Shown: one piece after another, positions 45,140 to 53,236 of the stretch
Layout of the letters: each line of letters starts with the position of its first letter
How positions within the stretch are numbered: position 1 is the first letter of the stretch
Made by a program: the position numbers and the translations under genes
Assembly (NCBI RefSeq): GCF_020829625.1
Contig: NZ_JAIVFX010000016.1
Coordinates: forward strand, 1-64,000
From: Nostoc sp. XA010
GTDB taxonomy: Bacteria; Cyanobacteriota; Cyanobacteriia; Cyanobacteriales; Nostocaceae
Reading direction: 5' to 3'
DNA length: 64,000 nt
Notes under the pieces: generated by a model
What the model saw: only the letters and a program-made list of their open reading frames with translations
Told to the model about the DNA's origin: nothing
The model's database searches: none

Positions 45140-46516
45140 ATGCAGAAAACTGTTGTTCTAAATGTCGTGGGATTAACGCCCAGTTTACTAGGAGAAAACA
45201 CACCGTTCTTATCTTCTTGGGCGGCGATTGGGCAAGTAGTCCCAATCGCAACAGTTTTACCTGCTGTAACTTGTTCTGTTCAGGCTACTTATTTAACAGG
45301 AAAATTGCCTGATGAGCATGGAATTGTCGCTAATGGTTGGTACTTCCGCGATGAATGTGAAGTGAAGTTTTGGCGACAATCTAATAAACTAGTGCAGGCT
45401 CCCAAAGTTTGGGAAATAGCTAAATCAATTGATCCAAATTTCAGTTGTGCCAATCTTTTTTGGTGGTACAACATGTATTCTTCAGTAGATTATGCCATTA
45501 CGCCGCGCCCGATGTATCCCGCAGATGGCAGAAAATTACCTGATATTTATACCCATCCTAGTGATGTGCGATCGCAAATTCAATCTGATTTAGGAAACTT
45601 CCCTTTGTTCGATTTTTGGGGGCCAAAAACTACCATTAGTTCTAGTCAATGGATTGCCAATTCGGCAAAATGGATTGAGGAACGTTATAGCCCTACATTA
45701 TCACTAGTTTATCTACCACATTTAGATTACTGTCTGCAAAAATTTGGTCATGATGAAAAACACATCCAAGCAGATTTACGAGAAATTGATGCTGTTTGTG
45801 GCGATTTAATTGAATATTATCAAGCACGTAATACTCAGGTAATTATTCTTTCTGAGTATGGCATTACCCCAGTCTCTAAAGCTGTAGATATCAACCGTGT
45901 ACTACGGGAAAACGGTTTAATTGCTGTGCGGGAAGAATTAGGGCGAGAACTGCTCGATTTTGGTGCTAGTATTGCCTTTGCTGTTGCAGATCATCAAATT
46001 GCTCATGTTTATGTAAATGATCCGGCATATATCCCGAAAGTGCGATCGCTTTTAGAAGCGACTGAAGGCGTAGCCCAGGTATTAGATGAAGAGGGTAAGC
46101 AAACCTACCATCTCAATCATCCTAGATCGGGTGAGTTGGTAGCGATCGCTCAATCTGACGCTTGGTTTACCTATTATTATTGGCTCGATGATAATAAAGC
46201 GCCTGATTTTGCTAGAACAGTAGATATCCACCGCAAACCTGGTTACGATCCTGTAGAACTTTTCCTTGATCCGCAAATTAAATTTCCTCAAGGAAAAATT
46301 GCTCTCAAACTACTTAAGAAACAACTAGGTTTTCGCTACTTAATGGATGTGATTCCTGTGGATGCTTCCCTTGTACGCGGTTCTCACGGTCACATTAGCA
46401 CTTCTCCAGATGAAGGGCCTCTATTTATCACCCATCAAACTCACCTAGTTGATGAAAATCGCATTCAGGCGACAGATGTTTGCTCGTTGATTCTCAAACA
46501 TTTGAGTGGGGAGTAG
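45140..46516 (+). CDS. eboF: EboF, nucleotide pyrophosphatase/phosphodiesterase-like protein
   Basis: 458-residue member of the alkaline phosphatase superfamily (type I phosphodiesterase/nucleotide pyrophosphatase). The nucleophile region is LPAVTCSVQATYLTGKLP, where Thr/Ser follows the first strand. Metal ligands are expected in VYLPHLDYC (Asp, His), ILSEYGITPV (replacing the usual SDHG, so Glu-Tyr-Gly stands there) and RGSHGHIS (His). The change at SDHG is worth noting. It has no signal peptide. Last gene of the ebo run; no clear terminator follows. Confidence 0.87.
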   Translation: MQKTVVLNVVGLTPSLLGENTPFLSSWAAIGQVVPIATVLPAVTCSVQATYLTGKLPDEHGIVANGWYFRDECEVKFWRQSNKLVQAPKVWEIAKSIDPNFSCANLFWWYNMYSSVDYAITPRPMYPADGRKLPDIYTHPSDVRSQIQSDLGNFPLFDFWGPKTTISSSQWIANSAKWIEERYSPTLSLVYLPHLDYCLQKFGHDEKHIQADLREIDAVCGDLIEYYQARNTQVIILSEYGITPVSKAVDINRVLRENGLIAVREELGRELLDFGASIAFAVADHQIAHVYVNDPAYIPKVRSLLEATEGVAQVLDEEGKQTYHLNHPRSGELVAIAQSDAWFTYYYWLDDNKAPDFARTVDIHRKPGYDPVELFLDPQIKFPQGKIALKLLKKQLGFRYLMDVIPVDASLVRGSHGHISTSPDEGPLFITHQTHLVDENRIQATDVCSLILKHLSGE

Positions 46517-46902
46517 GGAGTGGGGGGTTAAGTCTGTATTGGACTCAACCGAGAAGTTTCTGCTAGAGGCTAGAAATGCTTCTTATGGCGGTGCCGCAAG
46601 TAAGAAGGCGGCGGCCCCCCTAGTAGGCATTCCCAGTCAGACCAAGGGAACGAAGATAATCCCTAAAAGCTTTTTGTAGGCTGGTTTTCACTTTAAGTTG
46701 ACACCAATGCACATATATGCATTACTACAGATTCCAAAAATACAAAACAATTTTGTGATAATTCAAAGTCATATCGAGTATGCTTTAGATATAAACTCGT
46801 TATGACTATGAATTAATTAGCTCTATTAGTGGGCAACCGCCTATCTGCTGCCTAAGTTTTACTTTGGCAATCTCAAGAACTTAACGGAGAACTTCTTTAT
46901 CC
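46517..46902. other. Spacer before katE, no gene found
   Basis: It starts with a G-rich repeat (GTGGGGAGTAGGGAGTGGGG), then a GC-rich palindrome-type repeat at ~46588-46622. The 200 bases before katE are AT-rich and should hold its promoter. A CGAGT/ACTCG pair (about 46775 and 46795) is the only symmetric site seen. Confidence 0.45.
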
Positions 46903-48393
46903 ATGACTGAACCCCAAAACTTAACAACTGCTGACGGTATTCCTGTTGCCGATAACCAGAACTCACTTACAGCTGGATCGCGTGGCCCTGTATTAATACA
47001 GGATTTCCACCTCCTAGAAAAGCTGGCTAATTTCAACAGAGAACGTATTCCTGAGCGCGTTGTCCATGCTAAAGGTGCGGCTGCTCATGGTACTTTTACG
47101 GTTACTAATGACATCACCCGCTACACTAAAGGCAAACTTTTTTCTGAGATTGGCAAGAAAACGGAAGTCTTCGTGCGCTTTTCTACAGTCGGTGGAGAAA
47201 AGGGTTCAGCAGATGCCGAGCGTGACCCTAGAGGCTTTGCCATTAAGTTTTATACTGAAGAGGGCAACTGGGATATTGTAGGCAACAATACCCCTATTTT
47301 CTTTATCCGCGACCCCCTCAAGTTTCCTGATTTTATCCATACCCAAAAGCGCAATCCTCAAACCAATTGCAAAGACCAGAATGCAAAGTGGGATTTTTGG
47401 TCACTCAGTCCTGAATCGCTTCACCAGGTGACGATCCTGTTTTCAGACAGAGGAATTCCAAAAACTTATCGAAACATGGATGGCTTCGGTAGTCACACCT
47501 TTAGTTTGATTAATGCTCAGGGTGAACGCGTTTGGTGTAAATTTCACTTTAAGACTCTGCAAGGACATCAAACCTTGACGGAGGAAGAATCGGCCAAAAT
47601 CAAAGGCGAAGATCCGGATCATGCGACTCATGATTTGTTTGAAGCGATCGCTAAAAAAGACTATCCTAAGTGGCGGATGTGTATTCAGGTGATGACCGAG
47701 GAGCAAGCGGAAAAACATCCAGACAATCCTTTTGACTTGACGAAAGTTTGGAAGCAAGGGGAATATCCTTTAATCGAAGTTGGGATATTAGAGCTAAATC
47801 GGAACCCTGAGAATTATTTTGCTGAAGTTGAGCAAGCCGCTTTTAGCCCTAGTGCAGTGGTTCCGGGTGTTAATTTTTCTCCAGACAAAATGCTTCAAGC
47901 TCGCCTTTTTTCTTACCCAGATGCTCAACGGTATCGCTTGGGTGGTAACTATCAGCAACTACCTGTCAACCAGCCCAAATGTCCAGTGATGCATTATCAG
48001 CGAGATGGCTTTATGGCATCGGGGAACAACGGCGGTAGCGTTCCTAACTATGAACCGAATAGTGCTGAGGGCACGCCCAAAGAAAATCCAGCTTATGCAG
48101 AACCACCTAGTCATTTGGGCGATGTCACAGTCGATCGTTACAGTCATCGTGAAGGAAACGACGATTACACCCAAGCAGGTAATCTCTATCGATTATTAAC
48201 TCCTGAGCAGCAGGAGCGTCTTGCTAAAAATATTGTCGGTAGTCTCTCTCAAGCAAGGCAAGACATCCAAATGCGTCAACTTTGCCACTTCTTCCGAGCA
48301 GATATTTCTTATGGCCGTCGTGTAGCTGAGGGGTTAGGTATTTCAATTGATCCTTCATTACTTCCAGTTATTGCTCAAGCTGTAAGTATCTAG
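46903..48393 (+). CDS. katE: Monofunctional haem catalase
   Basis: 496-residue small-subunit (clade 3-like) haem catalase that turns hydrogen peroxide into oxygen and water. The distal His is His55 in ERVVHAKGAAAHG. The distal Asn is in RDPLKFPDFIHTQKRNP context (ending IVGNNTPIFFIRDP). The proximal haem ligand is Tyr338 in RLFSYPDAQRYRLG. NADPH-site residues appear conserved. Monofunctional haem catalases are uncommon in cyanobacteria, which mostly use catalase-peroxidase, manganese catalase or peroxiredoxins, so possession is a lineage marker. It sits next to the amphipathic-repeat proteins and is followed by the hairpin at 48498-48531. Confidence 0.95.
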   Translation: MTEPQNLTTADGIPVADNQNSLTAGSRGPVLIQDFHLLEKLANFNRERIPERVVHAKGAAAHGTFTVTNDITRYTKGKLFSEIGKKTEVFVRFSTVGGEKGSADAERDPRGFAIKFYTEEGNWDIVGNNTPIFFIRDPLKFPDFIHTQKRNPQTNCKDQNAKWDFWSLSPESLHQVTILFSDRGIPKTYRNMDGFGSHTFSLINAQGERVWCKFHFKTLQGHQTLTEEESAKIKGEDPDHATHDLFEAIAKKDYPKWRMCIQVMTEEQAEKHPDNPFDLTKVWKQGEYPLIEVGILELNRNPENYFAEVEQAAFSPSAVVPGVNFSPDKMLQARLFSYPDAQRYRLGGNYQQLPVNQPKCPVMHYQRDGFMASGNNGGSVPNYEPNSAEGTPKENPAYAEPPSHLGDVTVDRYSHREGNDDYTQAGNLYRLLTPEQQERLAKNIVGSLSQARQDIQMRQLCHFFRADISYGRRVAEGLGISIDPSLLPVIAQAVSI

Positions 48394-48972
48394 CAGTTTG
48401 AGACTAGAAATTACATTTTGATCTAGTTTTGTAGGTGCGTTACGCTATTGCTAACGTACTAAAAACTTGATAGTGAGTTACATACTTAAGGTAGATTTAA
48501 ATCCCCGGCTTCTTTAAGAAGTCGGGGATTTGAGCATAAGAACAGACTCATTATAGGTATTTTGTAAAATCGGATAACGCCTATTATTTGGCGAAGAGGA
48601 AAATTGTGGTGTCAACCATACCGGGGTGGGGTGACCCCTGTATTGCAGGGAAGTCAAAACTGCTATTACACAAAGACTTTTAATGCTGACAATTCCGCCG
48701 CAAGTATTGCAGATTAATAATGCCAAATTGCTCAGGCTAGCTGCCACATCTGGACATTCACCGCCGAAACTTTTCTTAAAGGACATAGCATTTTTTACCC
48801 TACTATAAGGCTTGATTATAGGCTCTTTGACGTTAGTAAAATCTTCCCAGGCTCAAGATCCTTTCACCCCAGATGTGTTTCTTTAGAGCGATTAAGTCGT
48901 GTTCTACCCTTGCTAGATTAGGTATGAAAGGTAACTAATAGCCATCTGGTTTTAATCAAGGAGATTGTTGAT
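48394..48972. other. Spacer with hairpin and a possible TPR remnant
   Basis: A strong hairpin at 48498-48531 (AAATCCCCG ... CGGGGATTT) resembles the one at 23053. On the minus strand at 48712-48786 a frame begins MSFKKSFGGECPDVAASLSN, then LALLI. That resembles one kinesin-light-chain-type TPR unit (PDVAxSLxNLALL), but the rest of the 90-codon frame does not, so it is probably a gene scrap. Confidence 0.45.
48498..48531. terminator. Hairpin after katE
   Basis: AAATCCCCG with CGGGGATTT outside and CTTCTT with AAGAAG inside form a stem of about 15 bp with one mismatch. It is the same dispersed repeat as 23053-23085 and probably ends katE transcripts. Confidence 0.6.
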
Positions 48973-49959
48973 ATGGTTGAGAATAAGCAAGCTTTAGATA
49001 AACAGGTTGAAAATGCTAATCGCATAACAACAGGTCAATCCTATGGTGCTTCAACTGGCACAAACATAGATGTTGGATTACCTGAAACCGAGTATCCTAA
49101 CCGCACAACAACGGGTCAATCCTATGGTGCTTCAACTGGCACAAACATAGATGCTGGATTACCTGAAACCGAGTATGCTAACCGCACAACAACAGGTCAA
49201 TCTTATGGTGATTCAACTGGTACTAACATAGGTACTAAAATACCTGTATCTGCTGCTCCTACGATTACACCTGAATCCGATACTCGTCCTGCAAACAAAG
49301 GTAGCAATCCTGCATTAAATAGAGCACTGGTAGGGGGACTCATTGGTCTTACGTTAGGCTCATTAGCTGGCGCTTTTGCTGGCAAAAGAATAGGTCAAGG
49401 CTTTAAGCACACTGTAAAAGGTATAGGAGACGCGTCAAAGACTATTGGTGATGGTCTTGGTCAAACCGCAAAAGGTCTAGGGGACGCGGCAAAGAGTGTC
49501 GCTGAGGGTACTATCCAAGCTGTTGTAGGCGGTACAATCGACACAGTAGAGGGCGTTGGTGACCTAGCCAAGCAAACCACTATAGGAACACTGGACGCTG
49601 TACAGAACACAGCACAAGGTGTGAATCAAGCGGTACATGTTGCTGTGGACACAGTAAAGGATACAGCACAAAATGTCGCTGAGGGAATCAAGCAAACCAC
49701 AGTAGGAACACTAGACGCAGTACAGAGTACAGCAGAGGGTCTTAATGAAGCTGTACAAGGCGCTGCGGACAAGGCAAAGGATACAGCAGAAAATGTCGCT
49801 GACGTAGCCAAGGAAACCGCTGTAGGAACACTGGACGCTGTACAGAGTACATCACAGGGTCTTAATGAAGCTGTACAAGGTGCTGCGGACAAGGCAAAGG
49901 ATACAGCAGAAAATCCCAAAGCATCTGAAAATCAGAGCAATCCATACAAGCGGAAATAG
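48973..49959 (+). CDS. Glycine-zipper protein with LEA-like amphipathic repeats
   Basis: 328 residues in three parts. Residues ~16-90 hold three 27-residue repeats (NRTTTGQSYGASTGTNID then GLPETEYA). Residues ~115-150 form a glycine-rich membrane-type helix (ALVGGLIGLTLGSLAGAFAG). From ~155 on the chain is helical and rich in Ala, Lys, Asp, Thr and Val. It contains three exact 40-residue units (VGTLDAVQSTAEGLNEAVQG, then AADKAKDTAENVADVAKET), which lie in 120-bp DNA steps (GGAACA at 49585, 49705, 49825). The pattern resembles group 3 LEA or apolipoprotein helices and YtxH-type proteins. A membrane-anchored stress-protecting role is inferred, not shown. A shorter relative follows at 50186. Confidence 0.75.
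   Translation: MVENKQALDKQVENANRITTGQSYGASTGTNIDVGLPETEYPNRTTTGQSYGASTGTNIDAGLPETEYANRTTTGQSYGDSTGTNIGTKIPVSAAPTITPESDTRPANKGSNPALNRALVGGLIGLTLGSLAGAFAGKRIGQGFKHTVKGIGDASKTIGDGLGQTAKGLGDAAKSVAEGTIQAVVGGTIDTVEGVGDLAKQTTIGTLDAVQNTAQGVNQAVHVAVDTVKDTAQNVAEGIKQTTVGTLDAVQSTAEGLNEAVQGAADKAKDTAENVADVAKETAVGTLDAVQSTSQGLNEAVQGAADKAKDTAENPKASENQSNPYKRK
49018..49232 (+). repeat. 81-bp tandem repeats inside the gene at 48973
   Basis: Two near-identical 81-bp units start at 49018 and 49099, and a partial third begins at 49180. They keep the reading frame and encode the 27-residue repeat. The downstream 120-bp repeat is independent. Confidence 0.85.
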
Positions 49960-50185
49960 TTGCAACTAATAGGGTAGTTCTTAAAGACTAAGGATAAGCA
50001 ATAGTTTCTTTTTTAAAGTATATATACTTATCCTTTTTTGAGGACTACCTGCAAACATAGAAAGTTCATGAGTTGTTAGTTACCAGATAACTTACATTTT
50101 TTCAAATTAGACTCTGACAGACCAAGGAAAGATTTTTAGATATTGCTTTTCTGTCCTAGCACAAAATACAAAACAGAAGATTATT

Positions 50186-50782
50186 ATGAATGAGAATCAG
50201 CAGTTTTCAGAGCAGTCTGAAGAAAATATTGATTTCTTTACAGATCAACCCAATAATTATACAGCAGCTAGTAGCTCAAAGAATGATTTAGGTAAAGTAC
50301 TAATTGGAGCGCTGATTGGTGCTACCGTGGGCGCAATAGCTACGGCTTTAACTATTAAAGGTACAACTGAAAAAGTTGACAAAGCTGTAAAAAGTGTAGG
50401 AAATGCGGTAAAAGGTGCAACTGGGAGTTTTAATCAAAATGTAAAAAATGTCGGAAATGCAATAAAGACTGTAGCTGACAGTGTTAACGAAACTGTAAAA
50501 GATGTAGGAGATGCTGTTAAAGATACAGCTTTAGATGTTAACAGTATTGCAATAGATACAGTGGATGCTGTTAAAGGTACAGCTGTAGGCATTAACGATA
50601 CTGTAAACAATACAGTAAATATTGTTAAGGGTGCAGCTGAGGGGGTTAAAGATACTGTAAAAGGTACAGTGGACGTAGCTACAAATGCAGTTGAGGATGA
50701 GACTCAATCTGCTAGTCAAAACGCTAATATACCTAATAACCAGACAACTTACATTTTGGTTCCACTAGACAAAAACCAGTAG
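50186..50782 (+). CDS. Shorter glycine-zipper/amphipathic-repeat paralog
   Basis: 198 residues with the same plan as the protein at 48973: a polar start, a glycine-rich hydrophobic helix (VLIGALIGATVGAIATALTI, ~38-57), then a long Val/Lys/Asp/Thr helix with loose repeats of NVGNAIKTVADSVNETVKDV type. Many units are 11 residues or multiples (DAVKDTALDVN, DAVKGTAVGIN). It lacks the N-terminal 27-residue repeats and ends with QTTYILVPLDKNQ. It is likely a diverged duplicate. Membrane anchoring plus an amphipathic helix suggests a membrane- or envelope-stress role; this is inference. Confidence 0.75.
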   Translation: MNENQQFSEQSEENIDFFTDQPNNYTAASSSKNDLGKVLIGALIGATVGAIATALTIKGTTEKVDKAVKSVGNAVKGATGSFNQNVKNVGNAIKTVADSVNETVKDVGDAVKDTALDVNSIAIDTVDAVKGTAVGINDTVNNTVNIVKGAAEGVKDTVKGTVDVATNAVEDETQSASQNANIPNNQTTYILVPLDKNQ

Positions 50783-51262
50783 TAGGCATCTATCTGCCTT
50801 CATCATCTGCACAAAACTACTCTTGTACAAAAGCGATACTAGTGGTCAATTGTAAGCTAATTAATGGAGTTCAAAGACTCGTTAACGGAGAAAAAATACT
50901 TGTTGACGGAGTTCAGAGGCTCGTTAAGTAGATAAACAAAAATATTTACAGTCATTGCGATCGCAGCCTTCACAAAGCATATCGTAGAGAAGTAGTTCTA
51001 GGCGTTGCGATCGCATTATTTTGCTTTAGTGCGATCGCAATGACATTGTGTAATTAATTATATTGCTGATAAAGAGTTAGTTAGAAAGCTGACATTGCTT
51101 ATCAACTTTGCCTTAATTTAGAAAATTATTCGATATCATTCAAGGTTTAAAGAAGTTTGAAATCGGAAATTTTGGCTTTTTATTCCCTAAAAGTTGACGA
51201 AAAGGAAGGCTTTGCTATGATAGGAAGTTACCTTTGAACTGTTCAACTCCTTTGTCTGGCTA
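50783..51262. other. Spacer with short direct repeats and HIP1 sites
   Basis: At ~50866-50935 a motif of form GACGGAGTTCAGAGGCTCGTTAA recurs about three times with changes. Three GCGATCGC-type sites lie at 50956-51045. No gene is supported. Confidence 0.5.
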
Positions 51263-51745
51263 ATGAAAAAAATTGTAAAAATCATTACCTCAATAATTAT
51301 TAATGTATATGTAGCATGTTCGGCTTTTAACTACTATTGGTATAGTGATTTTATCCCGGCGAAAATTGGGATAACCTACGCCATACACATTGGCGGTGAG
51401 AGTCATTTTCGAGAGGGTTGTGGCGCAGCTATATTTCGACTATCAGATGCAACTGCGGATGCCATTTCCCGCAAAGGTATCGATTTTTTTAACGACGCTA
51501 TCTATTCAAGAAAAAGCAAAGCTCGTCGCTATACCTATAGTTCATGGAAAGAAACACCAGTTCCCAATTCATGGACGAGTGATGGCACTTGGCCAGGTTT
51601 GGATTGTTCGGGTGCAAGTCGCTCACTGTTGTCTCAAATCCTTCTCGCTGCTTCTAAAAAAGGAAGCTACTACTCCTCCAAAGACGAAGCATGGATTGTT
51701 GTTATTCCAAGCTTTAAATTGGTAGTCTTTTCTTATTTTGGCTAG
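51263..51745 (+). CDS. Hypothetical protein with N-terminal membrane or signal segment
   Basis: 160 residues, not recognised. The first ~25 residues (MKKIVKIITSIIINVYVACS) look like a signal peptide or anchor, with a Cys at 19 that is a poor lipobox. Two more Cys (GCGAAIF at ~54; LDCSG at ~114) may pair outside the membrane. The frame is open, with sensible codon use and an aromatic/charged middle (ARRYTYSSWKETPVPNSW). It stands alone. Probably an exported protein; no function proposed. Confidence 0.55.
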   Translation: MKKIVKIITSIIINVYVACSAFNYYWYSDFIPAKIGITYAIHIGGESHFREGCGAAIFRLSDATADAISRKGIDFFNDAIYSRKSKARRYTYSSWKETPVPNSWTSDGTWPGLDCSGASRSLLSQILLAASKKGSYYSSKDEAWIVVIPSFKLVVFSYFG

Positions 51746-51896
51746 TCCCGCCAATCTAAATGCCATCTTAACATCAACTTAAAAGGCATTTCACAACGCT
51801 TAGACTGGACTTAAACAAAACTCAAGAAGAAAAAAGAGTAATCGCAAAGCTTTCCTCTGTATTATTCCTCACTACTTTCTCTGACACAAGTTGACT

Positions 51897-52325
51897 TCAT
51901 TCACTTGGTTTATTAAAAACTTCTAAAATCTGTCGGCAAATTTGTTTGAGCTTATCCTCGATTTCACCAGAAGGCGAAGATGCGCCGACAACACTCCAGT
52001 TTTCCACCGTAGAAAGTCGCCACGCTTCACCGCGATGATCGAATCCGGCTACTTCCACACCGATCGCACGCCGGGAATTATTGATGGGATCTTGATAAAA
52101 TCGGATTTGAATTAAAATACTGCGACTTCGCCAAGATTTGCTGATACCAGGAAAGTGAAAACCAATATCTATAGAATCTGGATCGACTAACTCTCTGGTT
52201 TCCGGGTCATTCTTCCAGGGTTTGAGATCAGATTTGGCATCAGGAAACTCGAATTTGAACAAATTAACTACCGTAGCAATGTTGCTGGCGAGTTCAAGGT
52301 TCGTTGCCTGTTCAGCTGCGTTCAC
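51897..52325 (-). CDS. Conserved hypothetical protein, 142 aa
   Basis: Soluble, mixed alpha/beta protein without a signal peptide. Distinct segments are NIATVVNLFKFEFPDAKSDL, DIGFHFPGISKSWRSRSILI, IRFYQDPINNSRRAIGVEVAG and FDHRGEAWRLSTVENW. I have seen similar cyanobacterial hypotheticals but cannot name a family. It faces the unknown exported protein and is followed upstream by the group II intron remnant, so its promoter region may have been disturbed. Confidence 0.6.
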   Translation of the reverse strand: MNAAEQATNLELASNIATVVNLFKFEFPDAKSDLKPWKNDPETRELVDPDSIDIGFHFPGISKSWRSRSILIQIRFYQDPINNSRRAIGVEVAGFDHRGEAWRLSTVENWSVVGASSPSGEIEDKLKQICRQILEVFNKPSE

Positions 52326-52420
52326 TAAAAAATACTCCTATATTGCGTCGGCATCTTCCGGGATGTGAAGACAGAAAAACCGCCATAAGACCTATAATAT
52401 TGGTGTTTCAGCTTATCAAG

Positions 52421-52860
52421 GTAGGGTCGAGGTGTGCATTACTGCATCACCCCTCCCATCCGAAACCGTGCTTGCGCCTTTCACCGCACACGGCTACTCA
52501 GTGTGTTGTCCATTTGTCATTACAGACTTCCTAACCTTAAGACCTATGAAACTTGGGATGTCATTTATCCACTCCCAATCAAATTTATCCCATTATTGGA
52601 TTGCAAGATGCAATTTTTAGATCCTTTAACTTTACGAGCAAGTTGCACCATTGCTAACCTTTTGGACGGGGATAATGATTTTACTCCATCTACTCCGGCT
52701 GTTTTCTTGCCCTGGTTATCTTCTGTCACGCGACGCACCGCCAGCATCTTTGCCGACCAAGACCTCATCAAAGTCTTTTGGAGTCTGCGAACTGCTTTTA
52801 CATCACCACGACTAGAGGCTCTGAATATTCTCTTTTATTGAAGACTGAGCAAAGTTTTGA
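52421..52860 (-). mobile_element. Group II intron remnant with deleted RT, intron 3' end intact
   Basis: On the minus strand a piece of the reverse-transcriptase N-terminal domain (LMRSWSAKMLAVRRVTEDNQ, GKKTAGVDGVKSLSP) runs into about 120 unrelated bases. Next comes a domain V-like hairpin, GCCGTGTGCGG with GAAAGGCGCAAGCACGGTTT, and a domain VI-like stem (GGTGATGCAGTAATGCACACC). The last bases CCCTAC at 52421 end in AC, as group II introns do. The catalytic RT and most of domain I are gone. It is a different copy of the same intron class as at 26640-27140. Confidence 0.65.
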
Positions 52861-53236
52861 GTCCACTTAAGTGGTAGCCCAGAAATAAATCTGTGGGCGG
52901 GCAATGGTGCTAATGGAGAATAGTGCAAGATATCTGAACTTAAAGCTACATATCACCTTGACAAGGCTATCCTCAGTCCTTTTGTAGTATCAAAAAAATA
53001 AGTATAGAGATTTGACTATAATTACTGAAAACATCCATATTTTCGTCAGAAGTGAGTGAATCATAATTTGAAGCAACACCCGAACCTGAAATTAGTAAAC
53101 AGTCAGCAGTCAACAGTTCTGATGGTTTATGGTGAGGAATTTAGTGTCAAGCAATAACACTGATAACTGTTAAAGGGGTTGCGCTGATTGTCGGTCAAGT
53201 TGAGAATAAATAGGCGAAGCACACAGGGAAACTAAC
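52861..53236. other. Spacer upstream of lpdA, no gene found
   Basis: No convincing frame. It contains a short repeat near 53100 (CAGTCAGCAGTCAACAGT). The promoter of lpdA should lie here. Confidence 0.4.

Noticed and set aside
49626..49919. 97-codon Ala/Ser/Cys-rich minus-strand frame
   Set aside because: It is a mirror of the repeat-coding gene on the plus strand, open only because of repeat composition.
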